56,332 nt of DNA from Chloroflexota bacterium (GTDB lineage: Bacteria > Chloroflexota > Anaerolineae > Anaerolineales > Anaerolineaceae), in NCBI GenBank assembly GCA_029548365.1, contig JAKPNN010000015.1:1-56332 (forward strand), given 5' to 3'. Each line of letters starts with the position of its first letter. The first letter of the stretch is position 1. Both the position numbers and the translations under genes were made by a program. Below, in pieces: positions 26,343-35,810 of the stretch. Below the pieces are notes generated by a model. It worked only from the letters and a program-made list of their open reading frames with translations, was not told the DNA's origin and did not search any database.

Positions 26343-27668
26343 ATGAAACTGCGTGAACTCATAAGTTTGATTTTGCTCAACCTCAACCGGCGAAAAGGGC
26401 GCGTCATGCTGACGGCGATCGGCGTGGTGATCGGTACGGCGGCGGTTGTGGTGTTGGTCTCCCTGGCGCAGGGTTTGAAGCAAAGCGCCAGTGCACAGTT
26501 CGGCAATATTGCTGAAATGTCGCAGATTAGAGTTTACCCGGATTGGGGGTCTCAAATGAGCCAGGAAGTGACAGGGACGGGCGAGTACACTGAACCGCCA
26601 CCGATCAACCAGGCTGTTATTGAGGACATTGGCGCGATTCCCTCTGTCATGGCAGTGATTCCACGTGTAGGAGTTTACGCGATGACCATAATGAAAACCA
26701 GCAAGCTGGAATCCTGGGTGAATTTGATTGGTATTGGCATCGATGACCTTTCAATCCTCGGGATGGAGATGGCTTCAGGTACCTTTGAACTGTCCCGGGG
26801 AACGGTGATCATGGGTGAAGAAGTGCTGAAAAGCTTTTACGACCCTGCGAGTAACACCGTGGTCGAACCGCTCCTTCTGCCTGACCTACAAGACCAGGTG
26901 GTAACCCTCGAGCTGACGAAATGGAGCGAAGACGATTCGGGGAATTATATCGAAACCAAGAAAGCTTTGAAATTAAAAGTCGCCGGTATTATCCGTGCAA
27001 CCCGTAGCGAATCCGATTATTCGGTGTATATGTCCCTGAACGATGTACTGGATATCAACGCTTGGGTTAATGGGCGGCGATTTGACCCGAAAAAAGATGG
27101 CTTTGACACGGCCATTGTCGTGGCTGATGACCGCCAAAATGTGTTGAACATCGCCAGCCAAATCAATGATATGGGGTTCATGGCTTATACCCCGCAGGAA
27201 TATATCGAGGGCGTCAATAACTTTTTTGTTGTGCTGCAGGTTATCTTTGGCGGTGTGGGCGGGATTGCCCTGCTGGTGGCAGCAATCGGCATTGCCAATA
27301 CCATGACCATGGCGATCCTGGAACGCACCCGCGAAATCGGGTTGATGAAGGCGATTGGCGCGACCAACCAGGACGTGCTCAGCATCTTTTTGGGCGAATC
27401 GGCGAGTATTGGGTTTATTGGCGGGATTGGGGGCGTGTTGTTGGGCTTGTTGCTGGGAGAATTGATCAATATTTTCGGCAGCGTCTATATGGCCGGGCAA
27501 GATTCCGGGATGATGAGCAGCAGCTCTACAGGGATCTTAGTCGCCACACCGCCCTGGTTGATTTTGTTTGCGCTTCTATTTTCAACGCTAATCGGCTTGA
27601 TTTCAGGCGTCTACCCGGCTGTTCGGGCTGCCAGTCTGGTGCCGGTACAGGCGTTGAAGAATGAGTGA
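26343..27668 (+). CDS. ABC transporter permease (MacB/FtsX type)
   Basis: 441 residues: N-terminal membrane helix after LRELISLILLNLNRRKGR, a large exterior MacB_PCD domain (about 45-290) and a C-terminal FtsX domain with three helices, including ERTREIGLMKAIGAT (the coupling helix) and SGVYPAVRAASLVPVQAL. It pairs with the upstream ATPase. Such transporters move lipoproteins, peptides or signals by mechanical pull and not through a pore; substrate unknown. Confidence 0.9.
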   Translation: MKLRELISLILLNLNRRKGRVMLTAIGVVIGTAAVVVLVSLAQGLKQSASAQFGNIAEMSQIRVYPDWGSQMSQEVTGTGEYTEPPPINQAVIEDIGAIPSVMAVIPRVGVYAMTIMKTSKLESWVNLIGIGIDDLSILGMEMASGTFELSRGTVIMGEEVLKSFYDPASNTVVEPLLLPDLQDQVVTLELTKWSEDDSGNYIETKKALKLKVAGIIRATRSESDYSVYMSLNDVLDINAWVNGRRFDPKKDGFDTAIVVADDRQNVLNIASQINDMGFMAYTPQEYIEGVNNFFVVLQVIFGGVGGIALLVAAIGIANTMTMAILERTREIGLMKAIGATNQDVLSIFLGESASIGFIGGIGGVLLGLLLGELINIFGSVYMAGQDSGMMSSSSTGILVATPPWLILFALLFSTLIGLISGVYPAVRAASLVPVQALKNE

Positions 27669-27856
27669 ATGGGGGATAGTGAACGGGGGATAGTGGATGG
27701 TGAATAGTGAGTGGGGACGCAGAATTTGGGGATTAGGTGATTAGGAATCAGGGATTAGGAATTAGGTGATCAGGTACCAGCTACCAACTACCAGCTACCA
27801 GCTATCAGCTACCCGCTATCAACTACCCGCTACCCGCTATCAGCTATGAGCTAACA
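27669..27856 (+). repeat. Minisatellite array (GTGAATAGTG, GATTAGG and CTACCAGC types)
   Basis: Three low-complexity blocks in order: GTGAATGGG/ATAGTG variants (27665-27716), GATTAGGAAT variants (27728-27770) and CTACCAGCTACC variants (27776-27856). The last block runs into the HAD gene and supplies its final codons and TGA stop. Confidence 0.8.
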
Positions 27857-28502
27857 ACCGCGCCAGGGCTTTGATATCGTGGATGTGGGGGCTGCCGTCA
27901 TGCCGGTGCATGCCAACGCTGACGGTTTTTATGCCGAGGGAGCAGGCAGCCGCCAGGTTTTTGGGGTTATCGTCGACCATCAAACAATGCTGAGGTTGCT
28001 CTGCAACGATTTCCAGCGCTTTGTGGAAGGCTTCGACTTCCGGTTTGCAGTGGGGGTAAATATCGTAAATATCGATGATGCGTTCAAAATGCTCTTGCAC
28101 GTCCAATGCCTGCAGGACACGTACAGCATGGTTTGTGTTGGCATTGGTGAAGATCACCTTGCGCTGAGGCAGGGTGTGCAAGACCCGGCCAAGCTCAGAA
28201 TCCGGTGAAAGCAGGTCAGCGATGGGGACATCGTGCACATAATCCAGGTAGAAATCCATATCGACTTCATTTTCCACCTGCAATCCCCGCAGGGTGGTGC
28301 CGTACTGGTTGAACAGGCGCGCCCTCAGTGCCCTGACCTCCTGCTGCGGAAAGCCCATCACTTCTACCAGGAACCGATCAATCTGCTCGCCGACCAGGGT
28401 CCAGGCGCCGGTTTCGAAGGGGTAGAGGGTGTCATCCAAGTCAATCAGTAAACAGCGAATATTCTCAAAAGCAGGTTGGTAGGCGGGTTGATTCATAGGC
28501 AT
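27840..28502 (-). CDS. HAD-superfamily pyrimidine 5'-nucleotidase-like phosphatase
   Basis: 220 residues with HAD motif I DLDDTLYP (about 20-27), motif II IFTNAN, and motif IV MVDDNPKN; the DLDDTLYP form is usual for the SDT1/PHM8 nucleotidase branch. It probably removes phosphate from pyrimidine nucleotides or a sugar phosphate. The last codons (LLAHS) and stop lie inside the CAGCTATGAGCTAAC repeat, so its C-terminus appears to have been set by the repeat. Confidence 0.88.
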   Translation of the reverse strand: MPMNQPAYQPAFENIRCLLIDLDDTLYPFETGAWTLVGEQIDRFLVEVMGFPQQEVRALRARLFNQYGTTLRGLQVENEVDMDFYLDYVHDVPIADLLSPDSELGRVLHTLPQRKVIFTNANTNHAVRVLQALDVQEHFERIIDIYDIYPHCKPEVEAFHKALEIVAEQPQHCLMVDDNPKNLAAACSLGIKTVSVGMHRHDGSPHIHDIKALARLLAHS

Positions 28503-28651
28503 GGTGTAACAGAATTATCCTTCAGGTATCAATGATACCATGTGCTGCCAGGGTGGTCCTTCGCGAAAGTGCAGCTTATTCGGGCTGGTAGAGATGGTCG
28601 ACCCTGTTTGAGGTTAAAAAGAGGCAGACCATCGGCATAGATTGATCCCGG

Positions 28652-29593
28652 CTAACCGGTTGATTTTCGCATCATTAAGCCCACCCAATCGGCATCGATC
28701 ATTCGCTCGATCAGCGAAAAGCCAGCTTTTGTCGCCGCATCAAGCACATCAGGCTCTTGCTCGGCGAGGATGCCCGAGAGCAGCAGCGCCCCATCCGGGC
28801 TGACCAGCGCGCCCAGCCCCTGCCCGAGCAGGCGGATGATGACCGGCGCGAGGATATTGACCAGCACCAGCGGCGCTTCCTGCCGCGAGAAATTCCCGCT
28901 GAGAATTTCATTCACGGAACCCAGACTGACCTCCAGTCGGGCAGCGTCTATTCGGTTCAGCTCGGCGTTTTCCCGGGTAGATACCAGTGCTTCTTCATCA
29001 ATGTCCACCGCCAATGCATGCGATGCGCCCATCAGCAGGGCGGCGATCGAGAGGATGCCCGAACCGCAGCCCAGGTCGATGACCGGCTCTCCGGGTGCCA
29101 GGTGCACTTCCATCAGGCGCAAACACAGCTGGGTGGAGGGATGTGCCCCGGTGCCAAAAGCCATAGCCGGGTTGATGCGTACCACCAGCCGAATTTCGCC
29201 CTCATCAGGCTGCCTCCAGGCGGGCAAGATCAACAGGTTTTTTCCTACCTGGATGGGCTGATAATGGGCTTTCCAGGCTGACATCCAGTTCTCATCGTGG
29301 ATGGGTGTGTACTGAATCGGGGGCATTGGCGCGATCATCCCCAGGTACCGCAGGGCTTCTTCGAGCGCCTGTCGTTTTTCTTCCATGGTGTTATCGTCGG
29401 GCAGGTAGCCATATACAGCAATATTCCCTGTTGGCTCATTCTCCTGGGTTTTTGGGTTGAAACATGTTTCAGCTTCCACCACCACGCCGTTGGCAACAAA
29501 ACGCCCCAGCACTTCGGCCAGGGCTTCCGCGATTTCACCATCGGTTACCAGCTTGATTTCGATCCAGTGGACCGGAGTATCGGCATCAGCCAC
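28652..29593 (-). CDS. prmA: Ribosomal protein L11 methyltransferase
   Basis: 313 residues from a GTG at 29593, chosen because a GAGGTG site precedes it and translation from the ATG further upstream would run over dnaJ in another frame. AMAFGTGAHPST and DLGCGSGILSIAA (SAM motif) are diagnostic of PrmA. It overlaps the dnaJ end by 8 bases and closes the CIRCE operon, an arrangement seen in several heat-shock loci. It methylates ribosomal protein L11. Confidence 0.9.
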   Translation of the reverse strand: MADADTPVHWIEIKLVTDGEIAEALAEVLGRFVANGVVVEAETCFNPKTQENEPTGNIAVYGYLPDDNTMEEKRQALEEALRYLGMIAPMPPIQYTPIHDENWMSAWKAHYQPIQVGKNLLILPAWRQPDEGEIRLVVRINPAMAFGTGAHPSTQLCLRLMEVHLAPGEPVIDLGCGSGILSIAALLMGASHALAVDIDEEALVSTRENAELNRIDAARLEVSLGSVNEILSGNFSRQEAPLVLVNILAPVIIRLLGQGLGALVSPDGALLLSGILAEQEPDVLDAATKAGFSLIERMIDADWVGLMMRKSTG

Positions 29594-30716
29594 CAAACAC
29601 CTCGCGCAACTTATCGAAGAAACTTTGCTCCTGGATTTTGATATCCGGGTCCATGGTTTTGGCCAATTGTTCAAACAGCTCGCGTTGCTCTGCGCTCAAT
29701 CGGGCGGGGATCTGCACTGAAACCGTCACCAACTGGTCGCCGGTGCCGGAGCCGCGCAGGTGGGGGATGCCCCGACCGCGCAAGCGGAAGATTTTTCCGG
29801 GCTGGGTGCCCGGTGGAATCCGCAGTTCCACATCGCCGTTCAGGGTTGGGATGCGAATTTCATCGCCCAAAACAGCCTGGGCGATGTTGATATCCAGATC
29901 GAGCAGGATATCATCCCCCGCGCGGCGGAAGAAGGCATGCTTTTCAACCTCGATTTCCAGGTAGAAATTGCCGTGGGGTCCGCCGTGGGTGCCGGGCTGA
30001 CCCTCGCCAGCCAGGCGAATTTGAACACCATCTGAGACGCCCGGGGGGATGTTGACCAGCTTGTTGACGGTCTTGCGTTCCAGGCCGCGCCCATGACAGG
30101 TAACGCAGGGAGTTTCGATGACCTCACCAGTACCGTTGCAGCGTGAACAGGTGACCACCTGCACCATCGACCCCAGCAAAGTTTGATGGACCTGGCGCGT
30201 TTCGCCCTGACCATTGCATTGCGGGCAGGTGACCGGCGAGGTGCCCGGTTTGGCGCCCGAACCAGTACAGGTCTGGCACTGTTCATCGCGGGTGATTTGG
30301 ATTTCTTTTTCGACACCAAAGGCTGCTTCTTCGAAGGTCAGCTTAACCCGGCTGGAGAGATCTGCACCGCGGCGGGGGGCATTGCGAACGCGTCTGCCGC
30401 CCATACCGCCAAACCCGCCGAACCCACCAAAACCGAACAACCCCTCGAGGATGTCTGAAAGGTCGATATTGGAGAAATCGGGCATGCCCTGGGTGTTGAC
30501 GCCAGCGTGCCCATAGCGATCGTAGGCTGGGCGTTTATCGCTGTCTGAAAGGACGGCGTAGGCTTCGTTAATCTCTTTAAATTTCTCTTCCGCATCAGGG
30601 TCACTGCTGACATCCGGATGGTACTGGCGCGCTAAATTCCTGAAGGCAGACTTCAGTTCATCATCGTTGGCTCCTCGTGGGACGCCAAGCACTTCGTAAT
30701 AATCACGCTTAGGCAT
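29586..30716 (-). CDS. dnaJ: Chaperone DnaJ (Hsp40)
   Basis: 376 residues with all parts: J domain with HPD at about 33-35, a Gly/Phe-rich region, the zinc-binding domain with four CxxCxGxG repeats (CQTCTGSG, CPQCNGQG, CSRCNGTG, CVTCHGRG), and the two beta-domains plus C-terminus. It stimulates the DnaK ATPase. It is 144 bases from dnaK and may have its own promoter in the gap. Confidence 0.96.
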   Translation of the reverse strand: MPKRDYYEVLGVPRGANDDELKSAFRNLARQYHPDVSSDPDAEEKFKEINEAYAVLSDSDKRPAYDRYGHAGVNTQGMPDFSNIDLSDILEGLFGFGGFGGFGGMGGRRVRNAPRRGADLSSRVKLTFEEAAFGVEKEIQITRDEQCQTCTGSGAKPGTSPVTCPQCNGQGETRQVHQTLLGSMVQVVTCSRCNGTGEVIETPCVTCHGRGLERKTVNKLVNIPPGVSDGVQIRLAGEGQPGTHGGPHGNFYLEIEVEKHAFFRRAGDDILLDLDINIAQAVLGDEIRIPTLNGDVELRIPPGTQPGKIFRLRGRGIPHLRGSGTGDQLVTVSVQIPARLSAEQRELFEQLAKTMDPDIKIQEQSFFDKLREVFGG

Positions 30717-30775
30717 TTTTTTAATCTAATCTCGCAGTTTTTTATCCAAAGGACCTTCTGCAATTCAGCCGCATA

Positions 30776-30804
30776 AGTTTACTCATTTGACAGGGTCATG
30801 TCAA
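30776..30804 (-). promoter_or_regulatory. Candidate internal promoter for dnaJ-prmA
   Basis: On the minus strand TTGACA (30799-30804), a 17-base spacer and TAAACT (30776-30781, 4 of 6) lie in the dnaK-dnaJ gap. The TTGACA is one arm of a 7-base inverted repeat, TTTGACA/TGTCAAA (30786-30805). Confidence 0.4.
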
Positions 30805-30818
30805 ATTGACTCGCGTCA

Positions 30819-30846
30819 CAGTGCCCGGGATTAACACCGGGCACTG
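30819..30846 (-). terminator. Hairpin between dnaK and dnaJ
   Basis: A perfect 10-base stem, CAGTGCCCGG / CCGGGCACTG, with an 8-base loop lies 15 bases after the dnaK stop. No T-run follows, so it may be an attenuator or an mRNA-processing/stabilising element that makes dnaK more abundant than dnaJ. Confidence 0.5.
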
Positions 30847-30860
30847 CGTGGATCATCGGG

Positions 30861-32762
30861 TTAGACTTGTTTGAACTCGCCTTCAACGACGTCACCATCG
30901 TCCTGGTCGTCAGATGGGGGCTCGCCCTCTGTTTCAGGGTCGGGCGGCGGGGTTTGTCCTGCCTGGGCATAAGCTGCCTCGCCCAGCTTTTGCATGACCT
31001 GGGAAAGCTCGTTGGTGGCGCCTTTGATGGCTTCGATATCTTCGCCGTCCTTGACCTCACGGACTTTGGCTGCGGCATCTTCGACCTGTGTTTTCAGGTC
31101 GGCGGGCGCCTTGTCACCCAGGTCAGTGAGGGTCTTTTCAGCCGAGTAGACCATGTTGTCGGCCTGGTTTCGGGCTTCGATCAGTTCGCGCCGTTTTCGG
31201 TCTTCGTCGGCATGCAGTTCAGCATCGCGGCGCATTTGTTCAACTTCATCATCGTTAAGGCCGGAAGAGGCTGTGATGGTGATGTTCTGGCTGCGCCCGG
31301 TGGCTTTATCCTGTGCGGTCACTTCAAGGATGCCATTGGCGTTGATGTCGAAGGTAACTTCGATTTGAGGAATGCCGCGCGGGGCAGGGGGGATGCCGTC
31401 GAGAATGAATTTGCCGAGGGATTTGTTGTTGGCTGCCATGGGGCGTTCACCCTGGAGGACGTGAATTTCCACCTGGGTCTGGCTGTCGCTGGCCGTGGAG
31501 AATACCTGGCCTTCGCGGGTGGGAATGGTGGTGTTGCGCTTGATCAGGGGCGTGGCCACACCGCCCAGAGTCTCTACCGAGAGGGTCAGCGGGGTCACAT
31601 CGAGCAGGAGGATATCCTTGACTTCCCCGCCCAGAACGCCAGCCTGAATTGCGGCGCCAACTGCCACCACCTCGTCGGGGTTGACGCCTTTGTGGGGTTC
31701 CTTGCCAAACAGTTTTTCCACTTCGCTTTGAATTTTGGGCATGCGGGTCATTCCGCCCACCAGGACGATCTCATCCACTTCGTTTTTTGCCAGGTTGGCA
31801 TCGTTGAGGGCATTTTTAACCGGGGTAAGGCTGTGGGAGACCAGGTCATCGGTGAGTTGTTCCAGCTTGGAGCGGCTGATGGTCATCACCAGGTGCTTCG
31901 GTCCGGCAGCATCAGCGGTAACGTAGGGCAGGTTGATTTCAGATTGCATGGTGGAAGAAAGCTCAATTTTGGCTTTCTCGGCTGCTTCTTTCAGACGCTG
32001 TAAAGCCTGCCGGTCGTTGCGCAGGTCAATGCCATGTTCTTTTTTGAATTCGTCAGCAATGAAATCGATCAGGCGTTGATCAAAATCGTCGCCGCCCAGG
32101 AAGGTGTTGCCGCTGGTGGAGCGTACCTGGAAGACACCTTCGCCGACATCCAAAATGGAAATATCGAAGGTGCCGCCGCCCAGGTCGTAAACAGCGATGA
32201 CCTCGTTCTTCTTCTTATCCAAACCGTAAGCCAGGGAGGATGCCGTGGGCTCATTGATGATGCGCAATACTTCCAGACCGGCGATCTTTCCCGCGTCTTT
32301 GGTGGCGTTGCGCTGGGCATCGTTGAAATAGGCTGGCACAGTGATCACTGCCTGCGTGACGGGCTCACCCAGGTAGGCCTCGGCATCGCGCTTGATCTTG
32401 GACAGGATCATGGCGCTGATTTCGGGCGGGGAGTACTCCTTGCCTCCCAGCACCACGCGCATGTCGCCGTTTGGTGCTTTGGTCACCTGGTAAGGGACCA
32501 GTTTTAAAGCCTGTTGAACTTCGGGGTCGTCGTATTTGCGACCCATAAAGCGTTTGATGGAGAAGATGGTGTTCTCCGGGTTGGTGATGGCCTGGTTGCG
32601 GGCGACGCGGCCGACCAGGCGCTCACCATTCTTATTGACGGCGACGACGGAAGGGACCAGTCGTTCGCCTTCTGCGGATGGGATCACAACCGGTTCGCCG
32701 GCGATCATCACTGCGGCGGCGGAGTTTGTGGTCCCAAGGTCGATACCAATGATTTTTCCCAT
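30861..32762 (-). CDS. dnaK: Chaperone DnaK (Hsp70)
   Basis: 633 residues, the usual length. [10 protein letters not shown] starts the ATPase domain, [14 protein letters not shown] and [10 protein letters not shown]-type motifs follow, then the substrate-binding domain and an acidic tail ending EGEFKQV. An AGGAGG site precedes the ATG. Lying 26 bases behind grpE, it is the main product of the CIRCE operon. A 378-codon frame on the opposite strand is only a shadow of this gene. Confidence 0.97.
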   Translation of the reverse strand: MGKIIGIDLGTTNSAAAVMIAGEPVVIPSAEGERLVPSVVAVNKNGERLVGRVARNQAITNPENTIFSIKRFMGRKYDDPEVQQALKLVPYQVTKAPNGDMRVVLGGKEYSPPEISAMILSKIKRDAEAYLGEPVTQAVITVPAYFNDAQRNATKDAGKIAGLEVLRIINEPTASSLAYGLDKKKNEVIAVYDLGGGTFDISILDVGEGVFQVRSTSGNTFLGGDDFDQRLIDFIADEFKKEHGIDLRNDRQALQRLKEAAEKAKIELSSTMQSEINLPYVTADAAGPKHLVMTISRSKLEQLTDDLVSHSLTPVKNALNDANLAKNEVDEIVLVGGMTRMPKIQSEVEKLFGKEPHKGVNPDEVVAVGAAIQAGVLGGEVKDILLLDVTPLTLSVETLGGVATPLIKRNTTIPTREGQVFSTASDSQTQVEIHVLQGERPMAANNKSLGKFILDGIPPAPRGIPQIEVTFDINANGILEVTAQDKATGRSQNITITASSGLNDDEVEQMRRDAELHADEDRKRRELIEARNQADNMVYSAEKTLTDLGDKAPADLKTQVEDAAAKVREVKDGEDIEAIKGATNELSQVMQKLGEAAYAQAGQTPPPDPETEGEPPSDDQDDGDVVEGEFKQV

Positions 32763-32788
32763 GTGATTATGCCTCCTAAAATTTTCTA

Positions 32789-33364
32789 TTACTGGGCGAC
32801 ACGCACCATCGCCGGGCGGATGATGCGGTCGGAAATGCGGTACCCGGGCTGGATGATGTCAATGATCTGCCCTTCGGTGTATCCCGGGTGTTCTTCAAGG
32901 GTGATCGCTTCGTGGATGTTGGGGTCAAATTCGTCTCCGGGGTTAACGTCCATACGCTCGACACCCTGGTTCTTCAACTGGGTGAGGATCTTTTGATAGA
33001 TCAATTCGATCCCTTCAACCCAGGCAGCAGCGCCTTTTTCAGCTGGTTTATCTTTGAGGGCGCGCTCCAGGTCGTCAGCGATGACCAAAAAGGATTTGAC
33101 CGTACTGGCCAGGGCGTCCTGGTAAGTGCGTGCCGTATCGCGTTGCACGCGTTTTTTGTAATTGTCAAAATCAGCGCAGGTGCGCAGATAACTGTCGAGC
33201 TGCTCATCAACCTGTACCTGTAGGGATTCAATTTCCTTTTCCAGATCGGAATATTCGTCAAAGGTCAAGGCAATCATAGGCTGACCCTCATCGGCGGGGT
33301 TGTGCTCTTTGTTTTCATCTTTTTGTGTTTGTTTTTTGTTTTTCTCTTTTTTTTCTTCAGTCAT
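32789..33364 (-). CDS. grpE: Nucleotide-exchange factor GrpE
   Basis: 191 residues from the ATG at 33364, chosen for the GGAG site 7 bases upstream. A charged Lys/Glu-rich start leads into a long coiled coil (about 35-75), then the beta-wing with FDPNIHEAI and [16 protein letters not shown], both diagnostic. It resets DnaK by ADP release. Part of hrcA-grpE-dnaK-dnaJ-prmA. Confidence 0.95.
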   Translation of the reverse strand: MTEEKKEKNKKQTQKDENKEHNPADEGQPMIALTFDEYSDLEKEIESLQVQVDEQLDSYLRTCADFDNYKKRVQRDTARTYQDALASTVKSFLVIADDLERALKDKPAEKGAAAWVEGIELIYQKILTQLKNQGVERMDVNPGDEFDPNIHEAITLEEHPGYTEGQIIDIIQPGYRISDRIIRPAMVRVAQ

Positions 33365-33414
33365 AGGTTGCTCCAGTAGATCAGGGTATGGATGATTCCT
33401 TGTCATAACAGGGT

Positions 33415-34446
33415 TTACACCACCAGAGACTCAGACACGAGATCGCTGAGCACATTGGCGACGAATTGAACGGTAGAGATGGTGCGGTCGTAGGGCATGC
33501 GGATCGGACCCAGCACGCCGATCGAGCCGGTCAGAGATTGGGGGTCGCCATAGCGGGCCAGGATCACCGAACACTGGCGCAGCTCATCCCAGGTGCCCTC
33601 ACCGCCGATCAGAACCTGGATACCACCAACATCGGTGTTCATCATTGTGCTGGCAAGCAGGTTTTCTAAAAGCGAGCTTTCCTCCAGGATATGCAGCGCC
33701 TGGCGGGCTTCATCAGATTCGGGGAACTCGGGTTCCGAGAGGACGTAGGTCATCCCGTCCAGGTAAATTTCGCCGGTGACCGATTCTTCAATCAGGGTCA
33801 TTTCAGCCACGAGGATATCGATGATATCCTGTCCGAGGGCGTCAAATTGGGGTCGTAAGCGGGAGATGTCGTCGATATCACAGCGGGTACACTGGTGTGA
33901 GATGCGGTTGGCAACCTCTGACAGGCGCTCTTGTGAAACGGCTTCGGCCAATGTAATGAACTGCTGACGGATCTCGCCCCCCATCAGGACCAGCACCATC
34001 AACACCTGCCGGCCGCGTGCAGCAACCAGTTCCAGGTGTTTGAAGATGGTCTTGTCAGCGTGGGGTGCGGTCACCAGTGAGGCAGCCTGGGATTGATTGG
34101 CCAGCACCGAAGCAGCTAATTTCAGCCATTGTTCAACGTCCTGACGGGACTGGTAGAACTGGTGGGAAATGGTGCGGCGTGTGGCGGTGGGGAGAGTGCT
34201 TTTTTGGGTCAGGTTGCCGACAAAAAAGCGGTAGCCTTCTTCAGTGGGCACACGACCGGCAGAGGTATGCGGCTGCCGCAGGAGGTTGTATTCCGTCAGG
34301 ACACTCATCTCGTTGCGGATCGTAGCCGAACTCATCGCCAGGTTGTATTTTAGAACCAGCGTTTTAGATCCGACCGGCTGTGCGGTCTGGATATGTTCGT
34401 GAATCACGAGGGTCAGGATCAATTTCTGGCGATCGGTCAGCCGCAT
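33415..34446 (-). CDS. hrcA: Heat-inducible transcription repressor HrcA
   Basis: 343 residues: an N-terminal winged helix (TDRQKLILTLVIHEHIQTAQPVGSK region, split here), a dimerisation GAF-like middle and a C-terminal domain with GPIRMPYDRTI. It is the first gene of the operon and sits just behind a perfect CIRCE box, so it represses its own operon. GroEL-dependent folding links its activity to heat stress in known systems. Confidence 0.96.
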   Translation of the reverse strand: MRLTDRQKLILTLVIHEHIQTAQPVGSKTLVLKYNLAMSSATIRNEMSVLTEYNLLRQPHTSAGRVPTEEGYRFFVGNLTQKSTLPTATRRTISHQFYQSRQDVEQWLKLAASVLANQSQAASLVTAPHADKTIFKHLELVAARGRQVLMVLVLMGGEIRQQFITLAEAVSQERLSEVANRISHQCTRCDIDDISRLRPQFDALGQDIIDILVAEMTLIEESVTGEIYLDGMTYVLSEPEFPESDEARQALHILEESSLLENLLASTMMNTDVGGIQVLIGGEGTWDELRQCSVILARYGDPQSLTGSIGVLGPIRMPYDRTISTVQFVANVLSDLVSESLVV

Positions 34447-34464
34447 GGTTTGCTCCGTAAAATT

Positions 34465-34491
34465 TTAGCACTCTCATCATGAGAGTGCTAA
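34465..34491. promoter_or_regulatory. CIRCE operator
   Basis: TTAGCACTC (34465-34473), nine bases, GAGTGCTAA (34483-34491): a perfect match to the HrcA operator consensus. It lies 18 bases ahead of hrcA and immediately after the promoter's transcription start region. Confidence 0.98.
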
Positions 34492-34506
34492 TTTAGCACA
34501 GGTTTA

Positions 34507-34535
34507 ATCTTACCATGCAGGGTTTAGAGCGTCAA
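34507..34535 (-). promoter_or_regulatory. Sigma-70 promoter of the hrcA operon
   Basis: On the minus strand TTGACG (34530-34535), a 17-base spacer and TAAGAT (34507-34512). Transcription would start within or next to the CIRCE box, the correct geometry for HrcA repression. Confidence 0.75.
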
Positions 34536-34581
34536 GAAACGGAAGGTCATGTGAGCGTTAGCGTTTTATTAGAAATGGTGG

Positions 34582-34714
34582 GTAGGAATCAGGTGATTAG
34601 GAATTAGGTGATTAGGGATCAGGCGATTAGGAATCAGGTGATTAGGAATAAGGGATTAGGGATTAGGTGATAAGTATCAGCTACCAGCTACCAGCTATCA
34701 GCTATGAGCTAACA
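34582..34714 (+). repeat. 15-bp minisatellite plus CTACCAGC array
   Basis: About five tandem variants of AATCAGGTGATTAGG (34587-34670) are followed by CAGCTACCAGCTATCAGC variants (34676-34714). The right end contains the same 21-base stretch found at 27836-27856. It supplies the TAG stop of the acetyltransferase gene. Confidence 0.8.
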
Positions 34715-35740
34715 GCCTCGCTCAAGGGTGGCGCGGTAAATGTGCCGGTCGACGCCGCCGAATTTATATTTATAATCCTCATCGCCGCGCATAAAGTCGA
34801 CCTCGGTGAGTCCATTTTTTATAGACCACTGCACCAGGTGTGCCAGGTGCACCCAGCCGGGAGAATAATCGCGAAACGTCCATTCCCAGCTGGAATTGTA
34901 GCCCCAAAGGCGATTGTTGAACAAAAAAGAGAGGTGGCCGGCTGCTTTCTTCCCGTCCAGGGTGAAAAATGAGAGCTGAAGCCAGCCGTGCTCAAAGGCG
35001 GCCCGGGCGGTGTTGTGCAGGTGCTGCACCATTGGCTCGGTCAAAAAACCGCGTTTACTGGGGTCCTGGGCCATCATTTCAATGAAAACCTGGGTCTCTC
35101 CCTCCAACTGGTCCCGATCTTCGACGATATAAAAACCCACTTCTGCCAGGCTGTTTTCCACATTGCGATTTTTTCTGCGGATCTCGTGGCGCTGTTTTTT
35201 ATCGAGTCCCGCCAGGTAGGTTTCATAATCCCCGGGGAGGGGGATGTAAGGTGCTGGCTGAAGATGAGTCTGTTGGTGTTCCCAACCACGCTTTTTGGCT
35301 TCGGATTCCAATGCCGCCAGTGTAGGGGAGGTTTCTAACAGGTTGTACAGGTCCAAAAATTCCCAGTGGGGCAGGTCGTCATCAACTGAAAGAAAGTCCA
35401 GCAGACCGCTCAGAAAAGGGTGCAGGTCCTGCGGATTGACGATAAAATCCAGGAAATCAGAAACTTCAACGGCGCCAACGAACATCAGCGCGGGCTGACC
35501 GGTGAGATTCTCAGCGAAAAACAGGGGCGCAATTCCCACCAGGCGATCGCCCTGTGTGGCAGCGATGACCGCCAATGGGCTGTCCTCGGGCCACTCCCCG
35601 CCGCCGCGTGTCTGCCACCATGCCTGCTGATATTCGAAGGTGAGGAATGGTACATCACTTGCGCTGTGTCCTAAAAGCTGATTCCATGAATCTTTTAAAG
35701 GCTCAAGCTCAGAAAAGTTGTGATAACGTTGAAATTTCAT
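34709..35740 (-). CDS. GNAT-type acyltransferase, CelD/FemAB-like
   Basis: 343 residues with a double-GNAT fold pattern: the middle motif LDKKQRHEIRRKNRNVE and the C-terminal segments AAGHLSFLFNNRLWGYNSSW and EVDFMRGDEDYKYKFGG typify the CelD/BcsL-like acyltransferases linked to polysaccharide or wall modification. Its stop codon (TAG at 34709-34711) falls in the repeat. A TATAAT box (35748-35753, minus) lies only 7 bases before the ATG, so transcription would begin at or beside the start codon and the mRNA may be leaderless. Confidence 0.82.
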   Translation of the reverse strand: MKFQRYHNFSELEPLKDSWNQLLGHSASDVPFLTFEYQQAWWQTRGGGEWPEDSPLAVIAATQGDRLVGIAPLFFAENLTGQPALMFVGAVEVSDFLDFIVNPQDLHPFLSGLLDFLSVDDDLPHWEFLDLYNLLETSPTLAALESEAKKRGWEHQQTHLQPAPYIPLPGDYETYLAGLDKKQRHEIRRKNRNVENSLAEVGFYIVEDRDQLEGETQVFIEMMAQDPSKRGFLTEPMVQHLHNTARAAFEHGWLQLSFFTLDGKKAAGHLSFLFNNRLWGYNSSWEWTFRDYSPGWVHLAHLVQWSIKNGLTEVDFMRGDEDYKYKFGGVDRHIYRATLERGC

Positions 35741-35769
35741 GGCCCTGATTATACCTTAGCACAAGCGTG

Positions 35770-35775
35770 TATAAT
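35770..35775 (+). promoter_or_regulatory. -10 box for the PP2C-like gene
   Basis: A perfect TATAAT at 35770-35775, 35 bases ahead of the ATG at 35811. It faces the minus-strand TATAAT at 35748-35753, so the two promoters lie back to back and may compete. No clear -35 box. Confidence 0.45.
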
Positions 35776-35810
35776 GGAGGCAAGCTTTAGAATGAACGGG
35801 TTAGGTGCAC

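Noticed and set aside
30867-32003. 378-codon frame opposite dnaK
   Set aside because: Long antisense frames opposite dnaK are a known coding-bias artefact. No motif and no ribosome site supports it.
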